The notes under the pieces: generated by a model
Told to the model about the DNA's origin: nothing
The model's input: only the letters and a program-made list of their open reading frames with translations
Database searches by the model: none
In this document: positions 9,681 to 19,441 of the stretch, in pieces
How the letters are laid out: each line of letters opens with the position of its first letter
Position numbering within the stretch: the stretch's first letter is position 1
Assembly (NCBI GenBank): GCA_036365455.1
Contig: JAWQUS010000030.1
Coordinates: forward strand, 14,962,001 to 15,026,000
Source of the DNA: Macrosoma leucophasiata
Taxonomy: Eukaryota > Arthropoda > Insecta > Lepidoptera > Hedylidae
DNA: 64,000 nucleotides
Direction: 5' to 3'
Program-made: the position numbers and the translations under genes

Positions 9681-11161
9681 AATTGTTCAAATAAATTTTT
9701 AAAAGGCATATCGCATAAATATTGTCCAACTGTCGATACCAACCATTCAATACATAGTGACACTCCTTGAATAATTTTACTTTGTAAACTTTCTTGTGAA
9801 TTCGAAATTATTTTAAATAATTTAGTAAGCAACTGTTTCCAATTCAATTTAGCTCTAGCCTTCTCTTTGTTCTCCTTCCGCTGGTTTCTCAAATCACTTT
9901 CATTTTCTGACTCATCGACAGCATCATTATTAACAAAACCTGATACCGAAGATAGATCCCAGTTAAACTCTTGATTTTTACTTTGTTTATTGTTCTTCCC
10001 CTTTTTCTTACGGCTTTCATTTATCGGCTGACAAGCACTTGTTGAATTTGATTGCGATGCTTGTGTTTGTTGTCTGGTGCTATTTCCTTGTACCGTCTGA
10101 ACTACGGTTGCGTAAGACCTCTGATGTACATCTTGGGACTGTGTAGAGATAAGTGCAGAATTGGGTATTTCTGTCTCACAAGTTGAATGATCTACATGTA
10201 CTACAGACTGTCCTAGATCAATTTCCGGTGGAACATAAATGTGTATAGCCTTCCTATAAGAGCAATTAAACTCTGCCATCAATTCCCGTAAGCGTTTTTC
10301 TTTTTTAAAAGCTGGACAAGACCTATCAAGGGTAAAATGATCGCCCTTGCAGTTAACACATCTGAATGCGATAGTCTCACAGTTGGCGTGGTTTTTACCA
10401 CACTTGGGACATACAACTTTCTTTCCTGGACAGGCGCGCAAGGAGTGTCCGAATCTCCAGCATCTGGAACACTGGGTGACCGGAAATACGTACGGCTCCA
10501 CGTTTATTTTCAAATCGTAGATGTAAACATACGCTGGCAAAGAGGAGCCCTCGAATCCCAACCTTACTGATTCGCATTCTTCCCATCCGTTACCCTCCTT
10601 ATTTCTACGCTTTAAACGTTTAACTGCTACCAGTTCATAGTCACTGGATATAACTTTTAACATATCTTCTTCACTTAAGTCCAATTCCACGTTCTTAATA
10701 ACTCCATACGATATATCAACTTCTAATGGTTTTTTGCATCTCCATCCCAATTCTATTAAAGTTTTACATTTCATCATCTCTTCGGCACTTTCAACATTTT
10801 CAAACTGTATCAAAACTTTATATGGATTAATATATTTGACGCGACTTATGTTACTAATATTATTGGACTTTAATAACTTGGCGAGCGCGAACTGTTTCGG
10901 AAATTTTTCAGAATTACTAACATGTATGTCAATTTTCTGATTCAACCTTTTTCCGTTTCTGCCCACCGTTATCCACAGTTCTTCTTCATCTATTTCTCGA
11001 CTTCTCTTACTACGAATACGCCCCGAACTCGTCTCATCCATCATTTCTTCCTCCTGCTGAGCATTATTTTCTAATACGCAAGACAAATCGCCTTCGCTTG
11101 CTTCCATAATTATGCTATTATTACAATCACTAATTGCCTCTTGTACTGTATCTTCTGCCAT
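9665..11161 (-). CDS. LINE ORF1, nucleic-acid-binding Gag-like protein
   Basis: This 498-residue protein is expected to bind the element's RNA in the cytoplasm. A charged N-terminus is followed by a region near residues 90-150 that could adopt an RRM-like fold (my inference). Three zinc-knuckle motifs lie at about 231-282: CSRCWRFGHSLRAC, CPKCGKNHANC and CVNCKGDHFTLDRSC. The stretch after them (RLRELMAEFNCSYRKAI) is typical of I-group ORF1. Residues about 330-430 are rich in Gln, Ser and Asn. The frame is intact, and its start ATG sits at the edge of a CpG-rich 5' UTR. Confidence 0.87.
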   Translation of the reverse strand: MAEDTVQEAISDCNNSIIMEASEGDLSCVLENNAQQEEEMMDETSSGRIRSKRSREIDEEELWITVGRNGKRLNQKIDIHVSNSEKFPKQFALAKLLKSNNISNISRVKYINPYKVLIQFENVESAEEMMKCKTLIELGWRCKKPLEVDISYGVIKNVELDLSEEDMLKVISSDYELVAVKRLKRRNKEGNGWEECESVRLGFEGSSLPAYVYIYDLKINVEPYVFPVTQCSRCWRFGHSLRACPGKKVVCPKCGKNHANCETIAFRCVNCKGDHFTLDRSCPAFKKEKRLRELMAEFNCSYRKAIHIYVPPEIDLGQSVVHVDHSTCETEIPNSALISTQSQDVHQRSYATVVQTVQGNSTRQQTQASQSNSTSACQPINESRKKKGKNNKQSKNQEFNWDLSSVSGFVNNDAVDESENESDLRNQRKENKEKARAKLNWKQLLTKLFKIISNSQESLQSKIIQGVSLCIEWLVSTVGQYLCDMPFKNLFEQLWSVE

Positions 11162-11400
11162 AGTGAATAGGGTACACTATCGTGTACGCCGTTTCACTGT
11201 CGTACTACGCGCGCATGTAGGTACTCGAACAGCGATATCAACTGTGATTCATTCGATACGGACGCTCGGCCGGCACGGCAAAATAATGCGTCAATAGCGG
11301 ACAAATGCACTCAGCGCAGCGATACGCGTGCAGCGCGGCTAGCTATGTCGAGCGACTTATTATAGTAAGCATTATATGTAGTAAGCATACGGCACTTATA
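11162..11400 (-). promoter_or_regulatory. Probable LINE 5' UTR and internal promoter region
   Basis: The sequence upstream of the ORF1 ATG is unusually CpG-rich for this window (for example TACTACGCGCGCATG and GATACGCGTGCAGCGCGG) up to about 11345. I-group LINEs usually carry an internal promoter here. No initiator motif can be fixed by eye. A short direct repeat of GGCAYTTATATCTTTAA at about 11391 and 11420 lies just outside and may be flanking DNA. Confidence 0.4.
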
Positions 11401-11433
11401 TCTTTAATACATGGCACGGCATTTATATCTTTA

Positions 11434-11560
11434 ACTAGCTGACCCGGCAAACTTCGTATTGCCTCAAAATGAAATAATGTGTCAAAGGTTTGATAGATAC
11501 GGCCTATTTGTATGGGAAAATGAAATTGTGGTTTTTACTATTTCCCTTCAATCTCTTCAT
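11434..11560 (-). mobile_element. Helitron-like element (family A), 3' part, split by a later insertion
   Basis: On the minus strand it ends GGGTCAGCTAGT followed by T. It matches other family A copies down to the CCTTCAATCTCTTCAT segment, then stops. The rest of the same element resumes at 13424. Confidence 0.7.
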
Positions 11561-11681
11561 TGTCTATACTTATAATTAAACTGTAGAAGTACAAATTCTG
11601 TATATTGAAAATATTGAAAAAATAAATACCAAGGGATGTTACTAGATCGATACCGAACACAAATATGTGATTAGAATTTTT

Positions 11682-11685
<4 letters not shown>

Positions 11686-11713
<28 letters not shown>
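11686..11713 (+). repeat. GTCT microsatellite
   Basis: About seven tandem GTCT units inside the Helitron-like insertion. Confidence 0.85.
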
Positions 11714-11718
<5 letters not shown>

Positions 11719-12000
11719 TCAAGCATCACACAAAATCTACCCTTTTACCATCGCCTTTAACCTTTGGCGCACCACACTGGGTACTTTTTATCCCGGAAAA
11801 ATTTATGTTTGTCTGTGTGTTTGTGCACGCTAATTTCAGAAATGACTTATCCGATTTTTAATTTTTACTAATATATTGTGGTAAGTTTTACAATACAAAT
11901 AACATTACCTGTTTGTTTCATGTCAATCGGTTCAGAAATAAAAAAGTTACGACAGTTTAAAGAATCATATCGAATATTTTTAAACTATTCTGAATCTATC

Positions 12001-12413
12001 TTTTTTAGGGTTCCGTATCTAAAAGGTAAAAACGGACCTCATCCTCCGCTGTCTGCCTATCTGTCCGTCCATCTGTCTGTCTGTCCCCAGGCTGTATCTC
12101 ATAAACAGTGATAGCTAGAAAACTAAAATTTTTCACAAATTATGTATTTTTGTTACCGCTATAGCGACAAAATTGAATACTAAAAATAAGAAAATGAAAA
12201 TATGAAGGGGTCCAAGGGGGCATACAATAAACGTGTTTTTTTTCGTATATTTTTTGCTCGATATCAATAACGGTATCGAGTATACACTTAAAATGTTCAC
12301 AGAATTTTTAGGTCCTATGTTGTATATTACCTTCCAACAAACGAAATTTTTATGGCATTTTTTGTACGGAACCCTTCGTGCACGAGTTCGACTCGCACTT
12401 GGCCGGTTTTTCT
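12001..12413 (+). repeat. Interspersed repeat, family C
   Basis: It opens with AGGGTTCCGTATCTAAAAGG and a run of CTGTCTGTC-type units, and closes with TACGGAACCCTTCGTG and CGACTCGCACTTGGCCGG. Related reverse-strand pieces lie at 13556, 16600 and 44455. I recognise it as common in Lepidoptera but cannot assign the class. Confidence 0.5.
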
Positions 12414-12431
12414 GTTAGTAACATTAAGCAT

Positions 12432-12612
12432 ACCGCATCGCAGCGTCCCGGCATAAAACAATCTCCGCTATGATCACCATTCAGCATGCCAAGCGTGGCA
12501 ATTATGGCGTATTCTTTCCTTATGACGCACAACACTTTTAGGAGCATCTTCGGGAAAGGCTTTGTCCAGTGGAGGCGGATGGACGTCTTTCGGATGTGAT
12601 TATGATGATGGC
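12432..12612 (+). repeat. Family D SINE-like repeat (RTE-related tail)
   Basis: It contains CATGCCAAGCGTGGCAATTA, GGCTTTGTCCAG and GGACGTCTTTCGG, matching the complete copy at 60419-60680. The end runs into TGATGATGG-type sequence, from which the GGT-rich block continues. Confidence 0.6.
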
Positions 12613-12985
12613 GATGGTGGTGGTGGTGGTGGTGGTGGTGGCGTTAGTGGTGTTGGTGGTTTTGGTGGTGTTTGTAGTGGTGGTGGTGGTGGTGGTGGTG
12701 GCGGCGTTGGTGTCGTTGGTGGCATAGGTGATGTTGGTGACTCTGGTGGTGGTGTTGGTGGCGTTAGTGGTGCTGGCGGTGGTTTTACTGGCGGTGGAGG
12801 CATTGGTGGCGTTGGTGATGTTGGTGGTGTTGTTGGTTGTTTTGGGGGCGTTGGTGGCATTGGTTGTGGTGGTTTTGGTGGCGTTTGTATCAGTGGTGGC
12901 ATTGGTGTCGTAGGTGTTTGGTGATGGTGATGGCGTTGATGGCGTTGGTGGCGATTGTAGTGGTGGCGGTGTGGTGGTAGCATTA
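12613..12985 (+). repeat. GGT-rich minisatellite
   Basis: About 370 bp of degenerate GGT, GGC and GTT triplets with a recurring 9-bp flavour (GTTGGTGGC, GGTGGTGGT). Long glycine/valine-rich frames on one strand and proline/threonine/histidine-rich frames on the other follow from the triplet repeat and are not genes. It probably grew from the TGATGATG tail of the adjacent family D copy. Confidence 0.8.
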
Positions 12986-13423
12986 GTGGGTAAAAATGCA
13001 CAACGTTAATATTCAATTTTTCTCTTCTGCCGGCTCTTACGGAGTGCTTATATCATGCATAGATCTATCTTTTATGTTTAAAAATTGACTGAATATATTT
13101 ACAAAAGTTTATAATAATCTTCTATAAAAAAATATTATGCATAGAAGTTTAAAATGGCATTTTCGAAAATACGGTTCAGCATAGGATGGATGCGCGTTTA
13201 AACACATAATTAGCAATTTTTCACAATCCTAGCAGCCTATGTGATTTTATCCCCGATGGTCATACGTCTAATATCGTGTAAGAGAAGCATTACTGCAAAA
13301 TAGATTTTTTTAGCTACCCAAATTGTTTATGATCCAAAATTAACCAAAATGTATATCCAAAAGCGCTGCCTAATGTCCCAAAGCCACTATTCCACGCAAA
13401 CAAAGTTGCGGGCACAGCTAGTT

Positions 13424-13551
13424 ATTCATATTTTCTTACCTTTTGAACCTTCCCTGGACTTCCAAAAATCATTTAAAATCAAAATTAGCCAAATCAGTCC
13501 AGCTGTTCTCGAGTTTTAGCGAGACTAACGAACAGCAATAGATTTTATATA
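13424..13551 (-). mobile_element. Helitron-like element (family A), 5' part
   Basis: It continues the copy begun at 11434: TTCATATTTTCTTACCTTTT through CTCGAGTTTTAGCGAGACTA to an AT-rich terminus. TTCAT is present on both sides of the insertion (11556-11560 and 13425-13429). Confidence 0.65.
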
Positions 13552-13555
13552 TATA

Positions 13556-13710
13556 ACATTATTTAGGTCACTAATGATACTTGTATCAAATTCCTACTCA
13601 ATTCGCTCAGTACGTTCGGAGCAAATTGGCTATAACAGACAGACGAACAGACCACGAACGATCGATCTTATAAGTGTACCGTTTTTTTCCTTTTGAGGTA
13701 CGGATCCAAA
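13556..13710 (-). repeat. Family C repeat fragment
   Basis: CGGAGCAAATTGGCTATAAC, ACAGACAGACGAACAGACC and TTTTGAGGTACGGATCC match the reverse of family C. Only the terminal segment is present. Confidence 0.5.
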
Positions 13711-15059
13711 ACAAAGAATGCTGTATTAAAGTAATTTGAAAAGGGTGGCTTGATAAACGTATGTAAATTTTATAGAGATAGTGTCGTCGCTCCTCCCCAC
13801 TAGACTGAAGATTTATGAAGTGCTTAGGAGAAGAGAAATTGCTTATGAGTGACACTTGAAAACTTCGCGTCTCTCACCGTTGTGTCTCATGATTATTTTG
13901 TAATTGCCACTTGGCATAAAATTGCAAATTTATTTTTACCAACTGTGAACAGCGGGTCCGCCAGTGGTCCTCCGAACTTCTATAATTAATGTATTTTTCT
14001 AATAACTACTTATTCCATCGTTATGTCATTTCTTATGTTTGTCGAGGTGAAAGTCCATGACAAGGTGGAAAAAAATGGTGATACACTACTCGCTGTCTTC
14101 TACTCATTTCAGTACTGAAATGAAACAGAGTAGAAGACACCCTCAGTCAGTGCTACTGGGTTCTCCGAACATTCCATGTAACCCAGCAGTATTTATTCAG
14201 TTTCCACGTACAATGTTGCACTGAGGATCATCATCAATAAATTTGGCACAAGTTCGCGTTGTCTTTCCAGGATTAGGATTGCACGTGACTTGAAATACTC
14301 CATAGAGTACTTGCAGTTTACTTTCTTACGACAGTCTAAGTACCGTGTATTTTACAGAGTATGAACAGAGTATATAAGAGTTTTTTTTGTATAATTTGCG
14401 ATATATCGTGTTGCGTGCGATATAGAGTTACGAGATTTACATAATTTATCGAAACTATTGTGTCGTGAAGTTGTTTTATTGATGTGGCTAACTGGTCCTT
14501 GTTCACTTTTGCTTGCTAGGACAAGGATTCCATTCTCGAGTCTAGGAGTCGTAGTGATTTTAACCTACATTTCACTGCATCTTAGGAGGAACACTGCATT
14601 GAAGATTGTGTGAGAATGTAATATTGCGATTCTTCGAGCGCTCGTAATACGGAAATATCTGTTATTTATTATTCTTATTTACTTGTTTTACATAACTTTC
14701 GTGTAATCAGACTCATTAATGTGCAAGTGTTACTACTGTACATAAGATACGCCTGTTACTCTCATATTAAGCGATCTTTTTCAGTTCTTTCAATTTTAAG
14801 CTGTTCATTAGGTCTTTAGACAGGTATACGATCGTGGTATAATGTCTATATTTCTCTGGCTACGATGGTTCTACAGTATTTATGGGATCATTAAGGTGCT
14901 CCCTCGGCCGCAGTGGTCAACGTCTGCAGTAGATTGTTCTTGACCATATTTTAACGGACAAAGAGATATAAACTTTATAAGGACTATCTGAAATGAGACT
15001 GATACAAATAGATGACGGAAAAATAAAATGTAGAAATTCTGATAAACTAAATGTTTCAC
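13711..15059. other. Non-coding, one hairpin
   Basis: No gene is supported. The only structure I can point to is the hairpin at 14094-14139 and a weaker one just after it, where ACTGGGTT and AACCCAGCAGT can pair (14156-14190). Confidence 0.4.
14094..14139. repeat. Hairpin enclosing a 20-nt perfect palindrome
   Basis: TGTCTTCTAC at 14094-14103 pairs with GTAGAAGACA at 14130-14139. Between them, TCATTTCAGTACTGAAATGA at 14104-14123 is a perfect palindrome. Confidence 0.7.
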
Positions 15060-15205
15060 AAAATTATCAGAGACATAACAACTTAGGTGACAGGGCATCT
15101 CCATTTTGACCTCTGGTGTTTGGATGATGTTTTTAGGCTGCAGTCATCACTTAAAATCAATGTGAACTGCATGCTTGTTTCCACCTTCATTTCATATAAA
15201 AGCGA
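15060..15205 (+). repeat. Family E SINE, 3' half
   Basis: CAGAGACATAACAACTTAGG through TTAGGCTGCAGTCATCACTT and GTGAACTGCATGCTTGTTT to CATATAAAA matches the 3' half of family E. Confidence 0.65.
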
Positions 15206-15461
15206 AACAAATAAACGGAGTTCTAATAATATGGTATGAAAGTAAGGACGTGAAATGAATGTACGTAGATAGATAACCAGGTATATCTAAAATTAATAAA
15301 TTACTACGAGTTTGTGGTTGGGAGACGAGAGGGTACTTAAATCTTCATTACAACGTCATACGTTTGTTCTTATATAAATGAGTGGATCTGTCTTTGAGTG
15401 TTCCCTTTTGAACTTGTTGACGTCTACATATTAAAATTATATATTAAATCCCTGTTAATTT

Positions 15462-15503
15462 ACCCTGTTTGACACCGATGTTAACATCGGTGTCAAACAG
15501 GGT
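15462..15503. repeat. Perfect 42-nt palindrome at the RTE 5' junction
   Basis: ACCCTGTTTGACACCGATG at 15462-15480, then TTAA, then its exact reverse complement at 15485-15503. The right arm is native RTE coding sequence (it encodes the GVKQG reverse transcriptase motif), so the left arm is an inverted copy placed at the truncation point. Confidence 0.9.
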
Positions 15504-16470
15504 TGCGTGCTTTCGTCTAGGCTGTTTATTATATATCTGGACAAATGCCTCCAGAGGGTGAAGTTGATGGATGTGGGAGTGCGTATGGGTGACTTAGTGG
15601 TGAACTGTCTGCTTTACGCAGATGATGCGGTAATTGTTAGCTCTACACCATCTGGGCTACAAGCACTAGTCACAGTCATGAAAGAGGATTGTATGGAGAA
15701 AGGCTTACAATTGAATGTGGATAAAACTAAAGTATTAGTATTTGAAAGAGATGAACAGAGAACAAATGCAAGGGTAGTAGTAGATGATGCAGTGTTAGAA
15801 CAGGTTGATGAAATTGTATATCTTGGATGTGCTTTTAGCAAGGATGGTAGGTACACCACTGACATAGAAAGAAGAGTGCTTGCTGGGAATTGCGTGAATG
15901 GAGCGTTGGGTAAGCTGCTAGAATCTAAACATCTCAGCCAGCGGGCTCGACTAGCCGTACTTAATGCTGTACTTACTCCAACGCTTTTATATGGAAGCGA
16001 GAGCTGGGTATGCAGGAAAGAGCATGAAAGTAAGTTGAACGCGGTCGAGATGAGATCTTTGCGCAAGATCTGCGGTGTATCACTCACCGATCGCGTTCGT
16101 AATGAAGATGTAAGAAAGAGACTTTGTGTGAATGATAGTATCGGTGTAAAAATGAAAAAAGGCATGCTCCGATGGTTCGGGCATATAGAAAGAATGTCGA
16201 ATGAGCGAATGACTAAACAGATATACAATGCGAATGTGGATGGTTGCAGAGGCCCAGGAAGACCAAGGCTGACCTACCATGACCAAATAGGTCGAGTTCT
16301 GTCTGATGGTGGGGTCAAAAGTCTTAGGAATCGGCGTGCATGTATGAAGAGAATGATGAAGGTAGACGAGGCATGAGAGGTTTGTCAGAACCGGGATGTC
16401 TGGCGCTCTACACTCTCTGCCTACCCCGTTAGGGACCTGGCGTGAAGATACATATATATATATATTTTAA
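15485..16470 (+). mobile_element. 5'-truncated RTE-clade retrotransposon
   Basis: The copy begins in the middle of the reverse transcriptase, at the palindrome, and ends with the RTE 3' UTR (CACTCTCTGCCTACCCCGTT, GACCTGGCGTGAAGATACAT) followed by a short TA run. Almost identical sequence lies at 38646-39353 on the other strand, and shorter copies at 27611 and 37888, indicating recent RTE activity. RTE elements typically end in short tandem repeats instead of a long A-tail. Confidence 0.8.
15492..16376 (+). pseudogene. RTE reverse transcriptase, C-terminal fragment
   Basis: The frame opens at GVKQGCVLSS (RT motif B), then LLYADDAVI (active-site YADD), IVYLGCAFSKDGRYTTDIE, LLYGSESW, EMRSLRKICGVSLTDR and MLRWFGHIERM, the usual RTE C-terminal order. 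The N-terminal endonuclease and half of the RT are missing, and there is no proper start codon. The frame stops at TGA (16374-16376), where the copy at 38653-39306 reads CGA and goes on for about 24 more residues. It is therefore truncated at both ends and inactive. Confidence 0.85.
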
Positions 16471-16599
16471 ATCCTTACTACTTTTTAGGTTTCTGAAGTT
16501 TCATAGGTATGTTTTCTGGCTCAGTTTTTGGTAGTTGAAATCTTATTTAGGACAAAATATTTAATGCAGAGTTTGTATAAAATATACCACAATTTATAA

Positions 16600-16752
16600 A
16601 TGTACCCCCTTATTCTATTAAGTAAGTATTCTTTCAACTCAATCGGTCGAGTAGTTTCGGAGCAAATTGGCTGTGACAGACGGACAGACAGACAGACAGA
16701 CGCACGAGTGATCCTATAAGGGTTCCTTTCTTCCTTTTAAGGTACGGAACTC
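16600..16752 (-). repeat. Family C repeat fragment
   Basis: TCGGAGCAAATTGGCTGTGA, a GACAGACAGACAGACAGACG run and TTTTAAGGTACGGAAC match the reverse of the 12001 repeat. Confidence 0.5.
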
Positions 16753-18350
16753 TAAAAAAGATAATTTTTCAGTTTCCCGAAGGAAAACATAAGGTAAAAT
16801 AATTATGTTCACAATTACAAAACTTTAGGTATTTTTCTATTTAGTCAGTGCACCTAGAATTTAATAAATTTAAATAAGTATGGGACTATCACAAAATTCC
16901 ACAATTAATTATTTGTTTTACTGATGAAATATATTTTAATACATTATAAAGATTTCATTAATGCAAATTAATTGTTCCGCAACTGTTTCGCTCTTTCGTA
17001 TGTTGCCGTCTTTTTTTCTTTTCTTGCCTCAAAAAGTCAGCCATCTTGTGATTATGCCATATTGATATTGTGGACGAACTATGTTGACTGCGACGGAAAA
17101 TATAGTAATTAATTTATATACTATTTACATGCTGAGGTATACCTACGAGATAACCGCTAGAAAATCTCGATAAAATATTATAAATATCGATCCCAAGATA
17201 CCCACAGCGTTACGTCCCTAGTGCTGATTTGTTAAGATTGTTTTACACTCTCGACAAGATTGTTTCGATGAGAATATGTTTGAAAATGTTATTTTTGTAA
17301 AGACCTGAGGAACGAATCCCACCACGAAAGTTTTTTATATAATTTTGGAACATTATTAGCACGTTATTATATAATTTGAATATGCATCTAGCCAACAAGC
17401 TATCTTTTTAAATTGATATTATTGTCACGAGTGTATGAATTAGGCATCCGAATTATGGCTTTTCGTCGTGTTTGCTCAAAACAAAAAGGTATTAAAAGAG
17501 TTTACGTGAGTTCAAAAAATAAACTTTATTTGCATAACGTTTAAGTCCTGTTTTTTAAATACGTGGTTCTGTGACATATTGGATATTCATTAGAAGTTTA
17601 CTTGCCAATCACGGGATATTCTTCTATGTGTGATAAAGTGCAAATGTGTGAGTGTGGCTACTGTATTATAGTACTTTGTGGTGGCTACATTGGTTCTGAT
17701 ACTAAACGGGTGTTATGCTTGTTCTATTGTTTTTTCTGTTCTGTTGTCTCGGGGCTCCCTATAATTTATATCCACAGATTATATGCCAAAAATGTCATTA
17801 AAACCCAATGAGGTTAATCATATAGAATAGACAGGGAACAAATAGCCGGTCCCGTTTTTAAATTTATTTGACGGAATAAATTTTACCGAGAGATTTAGGA
17901 GATTTCCACGTCATGTGTCATATTGCTATGGGAAACTGTGGTAAATTGTTAATGGTTAATATCTGGGGGCACTATCGAGTCTCCAGACTGTTTCACGTTA
18001 TATATGTCTTGAAATTTAGTATGATTGCAGATCTTTTGAACGTAATGAAAGAAATAATAATTAATGATACTGCTCGTACAATTTAATGAGTGCTATTCTA
18101 AGCCAATTTGAGTCGTAAATACTGTTTAAAGTTGCTTAGAACCGTGGGGATTGACCTCGTATCTCTGGTCCGTATGAAGATTGTGAACTGCGAATACAAT
18201 CACAATTTGGCAAATAAAGTAAGAATAGCGAGTCTTACAAATTGCGCTGCTTGGACGATATTGGGCAAGAAGATTTAGATGAGGCTATTGTACTGAAGTA
18301 GGCGTGACGTTAAAGGAAAATTCATTGAACTTTTGTAATTTTAATTTGAT
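16753..18350. other. Non-coding, nothing recognised
   Basis: AT-rich DNA. Frames up to about 70 codons (for example 17602-17811) show no homology I recognise and no gene-like context. Confidence 0.4.
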
Positions 18351-19115
18351 CTAATTGAATTCCTAGCTTTTAATGTTGCGTGATCGACGACGACGTGACT
18401 AAATATTTAACCCAATAAAATCTTCGAATTTAGACGCTTGTTTACCCTTGTTTTTAATTTGGAGCCAACTTTTACTGTTGGTAGAGTTCAAGTGTAGGGA
18501 CGCGAGGGCATAGACATCACTGCATTACCTAATCTATCTGCTGCCAAATGGTAGTAATGGAGTTCGGGTAATGTATGGGCCATAATAATTATTACAAAGA
18601 CATAACAGCTTAGGTCTCAGAGGTGGCAACGCATCTGCATTTTGACGTAGGCTACAGTCATTACTTAACATCCATGTGAACTGCACACTAGTTTGCCACC
18701 ACGTTCAAAAAAAACTTTGTACCAGAATTTCGGACAGAAACATTATAAAGTATTGCCAACAGTATTTGGACTCACGGTTGTAGTTAGTGAATCTACATCA
18801 CGAAACTATAATTTACAGTGTCTACGCCAAATGCCTGGCTGCGGCGACAGGTATTTAGTATTTCTTCTTATTGAATTCCAAGCTGTTAATGTTGAGTGAT
18901 CGAAACGTGGATAAATATTTTGCCCAATAAATTCCAATTTAGCCGCTTGTTTACCGTTGTCTTTAATTTGGAGCCAACTTTGTAAGTTACTAATCTCTGA
19001 CAGAAACATTTTAAAGTATTTCCAACGGTCTTTGGCCTCACGGTTGTTCTTAGTTTATCTACATTAGGAGACTATAATTTACAGTGTCGACGCGAAATGC
19101 CTGTCTGAGGAGGCA
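18351..19115. repeat. Tandem duplication of a ~250-bp unit, first copy split by a SINE
   Basis: Unit 1 is 18351-18474 plus 18714-18850; unit 2 is 18866-19115. Shared landmarks are TGTTGMGTGATCGA, CCCAATAAA, GCTTGTTTACC, TTTAATTTGGAGCCAACTTT, GACAGAAACATT and CTATAATTTACAGTGTC. The family E SINE at 18475 sits exactly between the two halves of unit 1. No coding potential is seen. Confidence 0.75.
18475..18713 (+). repeat. Family E SINE inside a duplicated unit
   Basis: It starts CTGTTGGTAGAGTTCAAGTG, continues through GCATTACCTAATCTATCTGC, and ends in an A-run. AACTTT borders both ends, a plausible short target duplication. Unit 2 of the surrounding duplication lacks it. Confidence 0.75.
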
Positions 19116-19213
19116 GTTCAAGTAAACTTTCCTTGATGGGTGTATTGTGTGGCAACGTCCTGGTAATTTGATAGTAATCTGTGCGTCTACAACATATTGA
19201 AAATACCTGCCTA

Positions 19214-19417
19214 TCTAATATATAAGTCACAGTTTTTGTAGCAATATTCCTCCGAAAAGGTTAGACCGATAATTATTACATGTGTGTATATTTGATAAGT
19301 ATGAGAATCGGTGGTAGTCTATTTTTTATATCAATAAATGGTAAGTGTGATTCTCCCCAAATATGTTTATTTTTTTTATATCTCTAAGGCGATACGAAGT
19401 TCGACGGGGCAGCTAGT
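19214..19417 (+). mobile_element. Short Helitron-like element
   Basis: It runs from TCTAATATATAAGTCACAG, preceded by A, to GTTCGACGGGGCAGCTAGT, followed by T: a 204-bp non-coding element with the TC start, CTAGT end and A/T flanks expected of Helitrons. Confidence 0.6.
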
Positions 19418-19441
19418 TTTTTTTTTATATAAAATGTAAAC

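Larger units (their letters stand above)
5837..11400 (-). mobile_element. Nearly full-length I-group non-LTR retrotransposon
   Basis: The element reads from a 5' UTR near 11162-11400 through ORF1 (11161-9665) and ORF2 (9680-5975) to an AATAAA at 5860-5865 and an A-tail at 5837-5854. ORF1 and ORF2 overlap by 16 nt. The gene content (zinc-knuckle ORF1; APE endonuclease, reverse transcriptase and RNase H in ORF2) fits the I group. The 5' UTR is CpG-rich compared with its surroundings and may hold the internal promoter. One frameshift near 8910 breaks ORF2. I could not find a target-site duplication, so the exact 5' end is uncertain; it lies before the Helitron-like repeat at 11434. Confidence 0.85.
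11563..13422 (+). mobile_element. Larger Helitron-like insertion
   Basis: It begins TCTATACTTATAATTAAACT and ends GCGGGCACAGCTAGT followed by T, resembling the TC and CTAGT ends of lepidopteran Helitrons. It separates the two halves of a family A element. The 1.86-kb interior is a mosaic: a GTCT run, a family C repeat, a family D segment and a GGT-rich minisatellite. No Rep/helicase coding is seen, so it is non-autonomous. The base before TC is G rather than A. Confidence 0.5.

Noticed and set aside
11686..12100. CRISPR-like or satellite array
   Set aside because: The GTCT run and the later CTGTC motifs are simple repeats within known repeat families; there are no equal spacers.
12562..13016. 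Long glycine-rich and proline-rich open frames on both strands
   Set aside because: They are produced by the GGT/GGC triplet repeat; no start context, conserved domain or non-repetitive flank supports a protein.
15614..16286. A 204-codon minus-strand frame
   Set aside because: It is the antisense shadow of the RTE reverse transcriptase.
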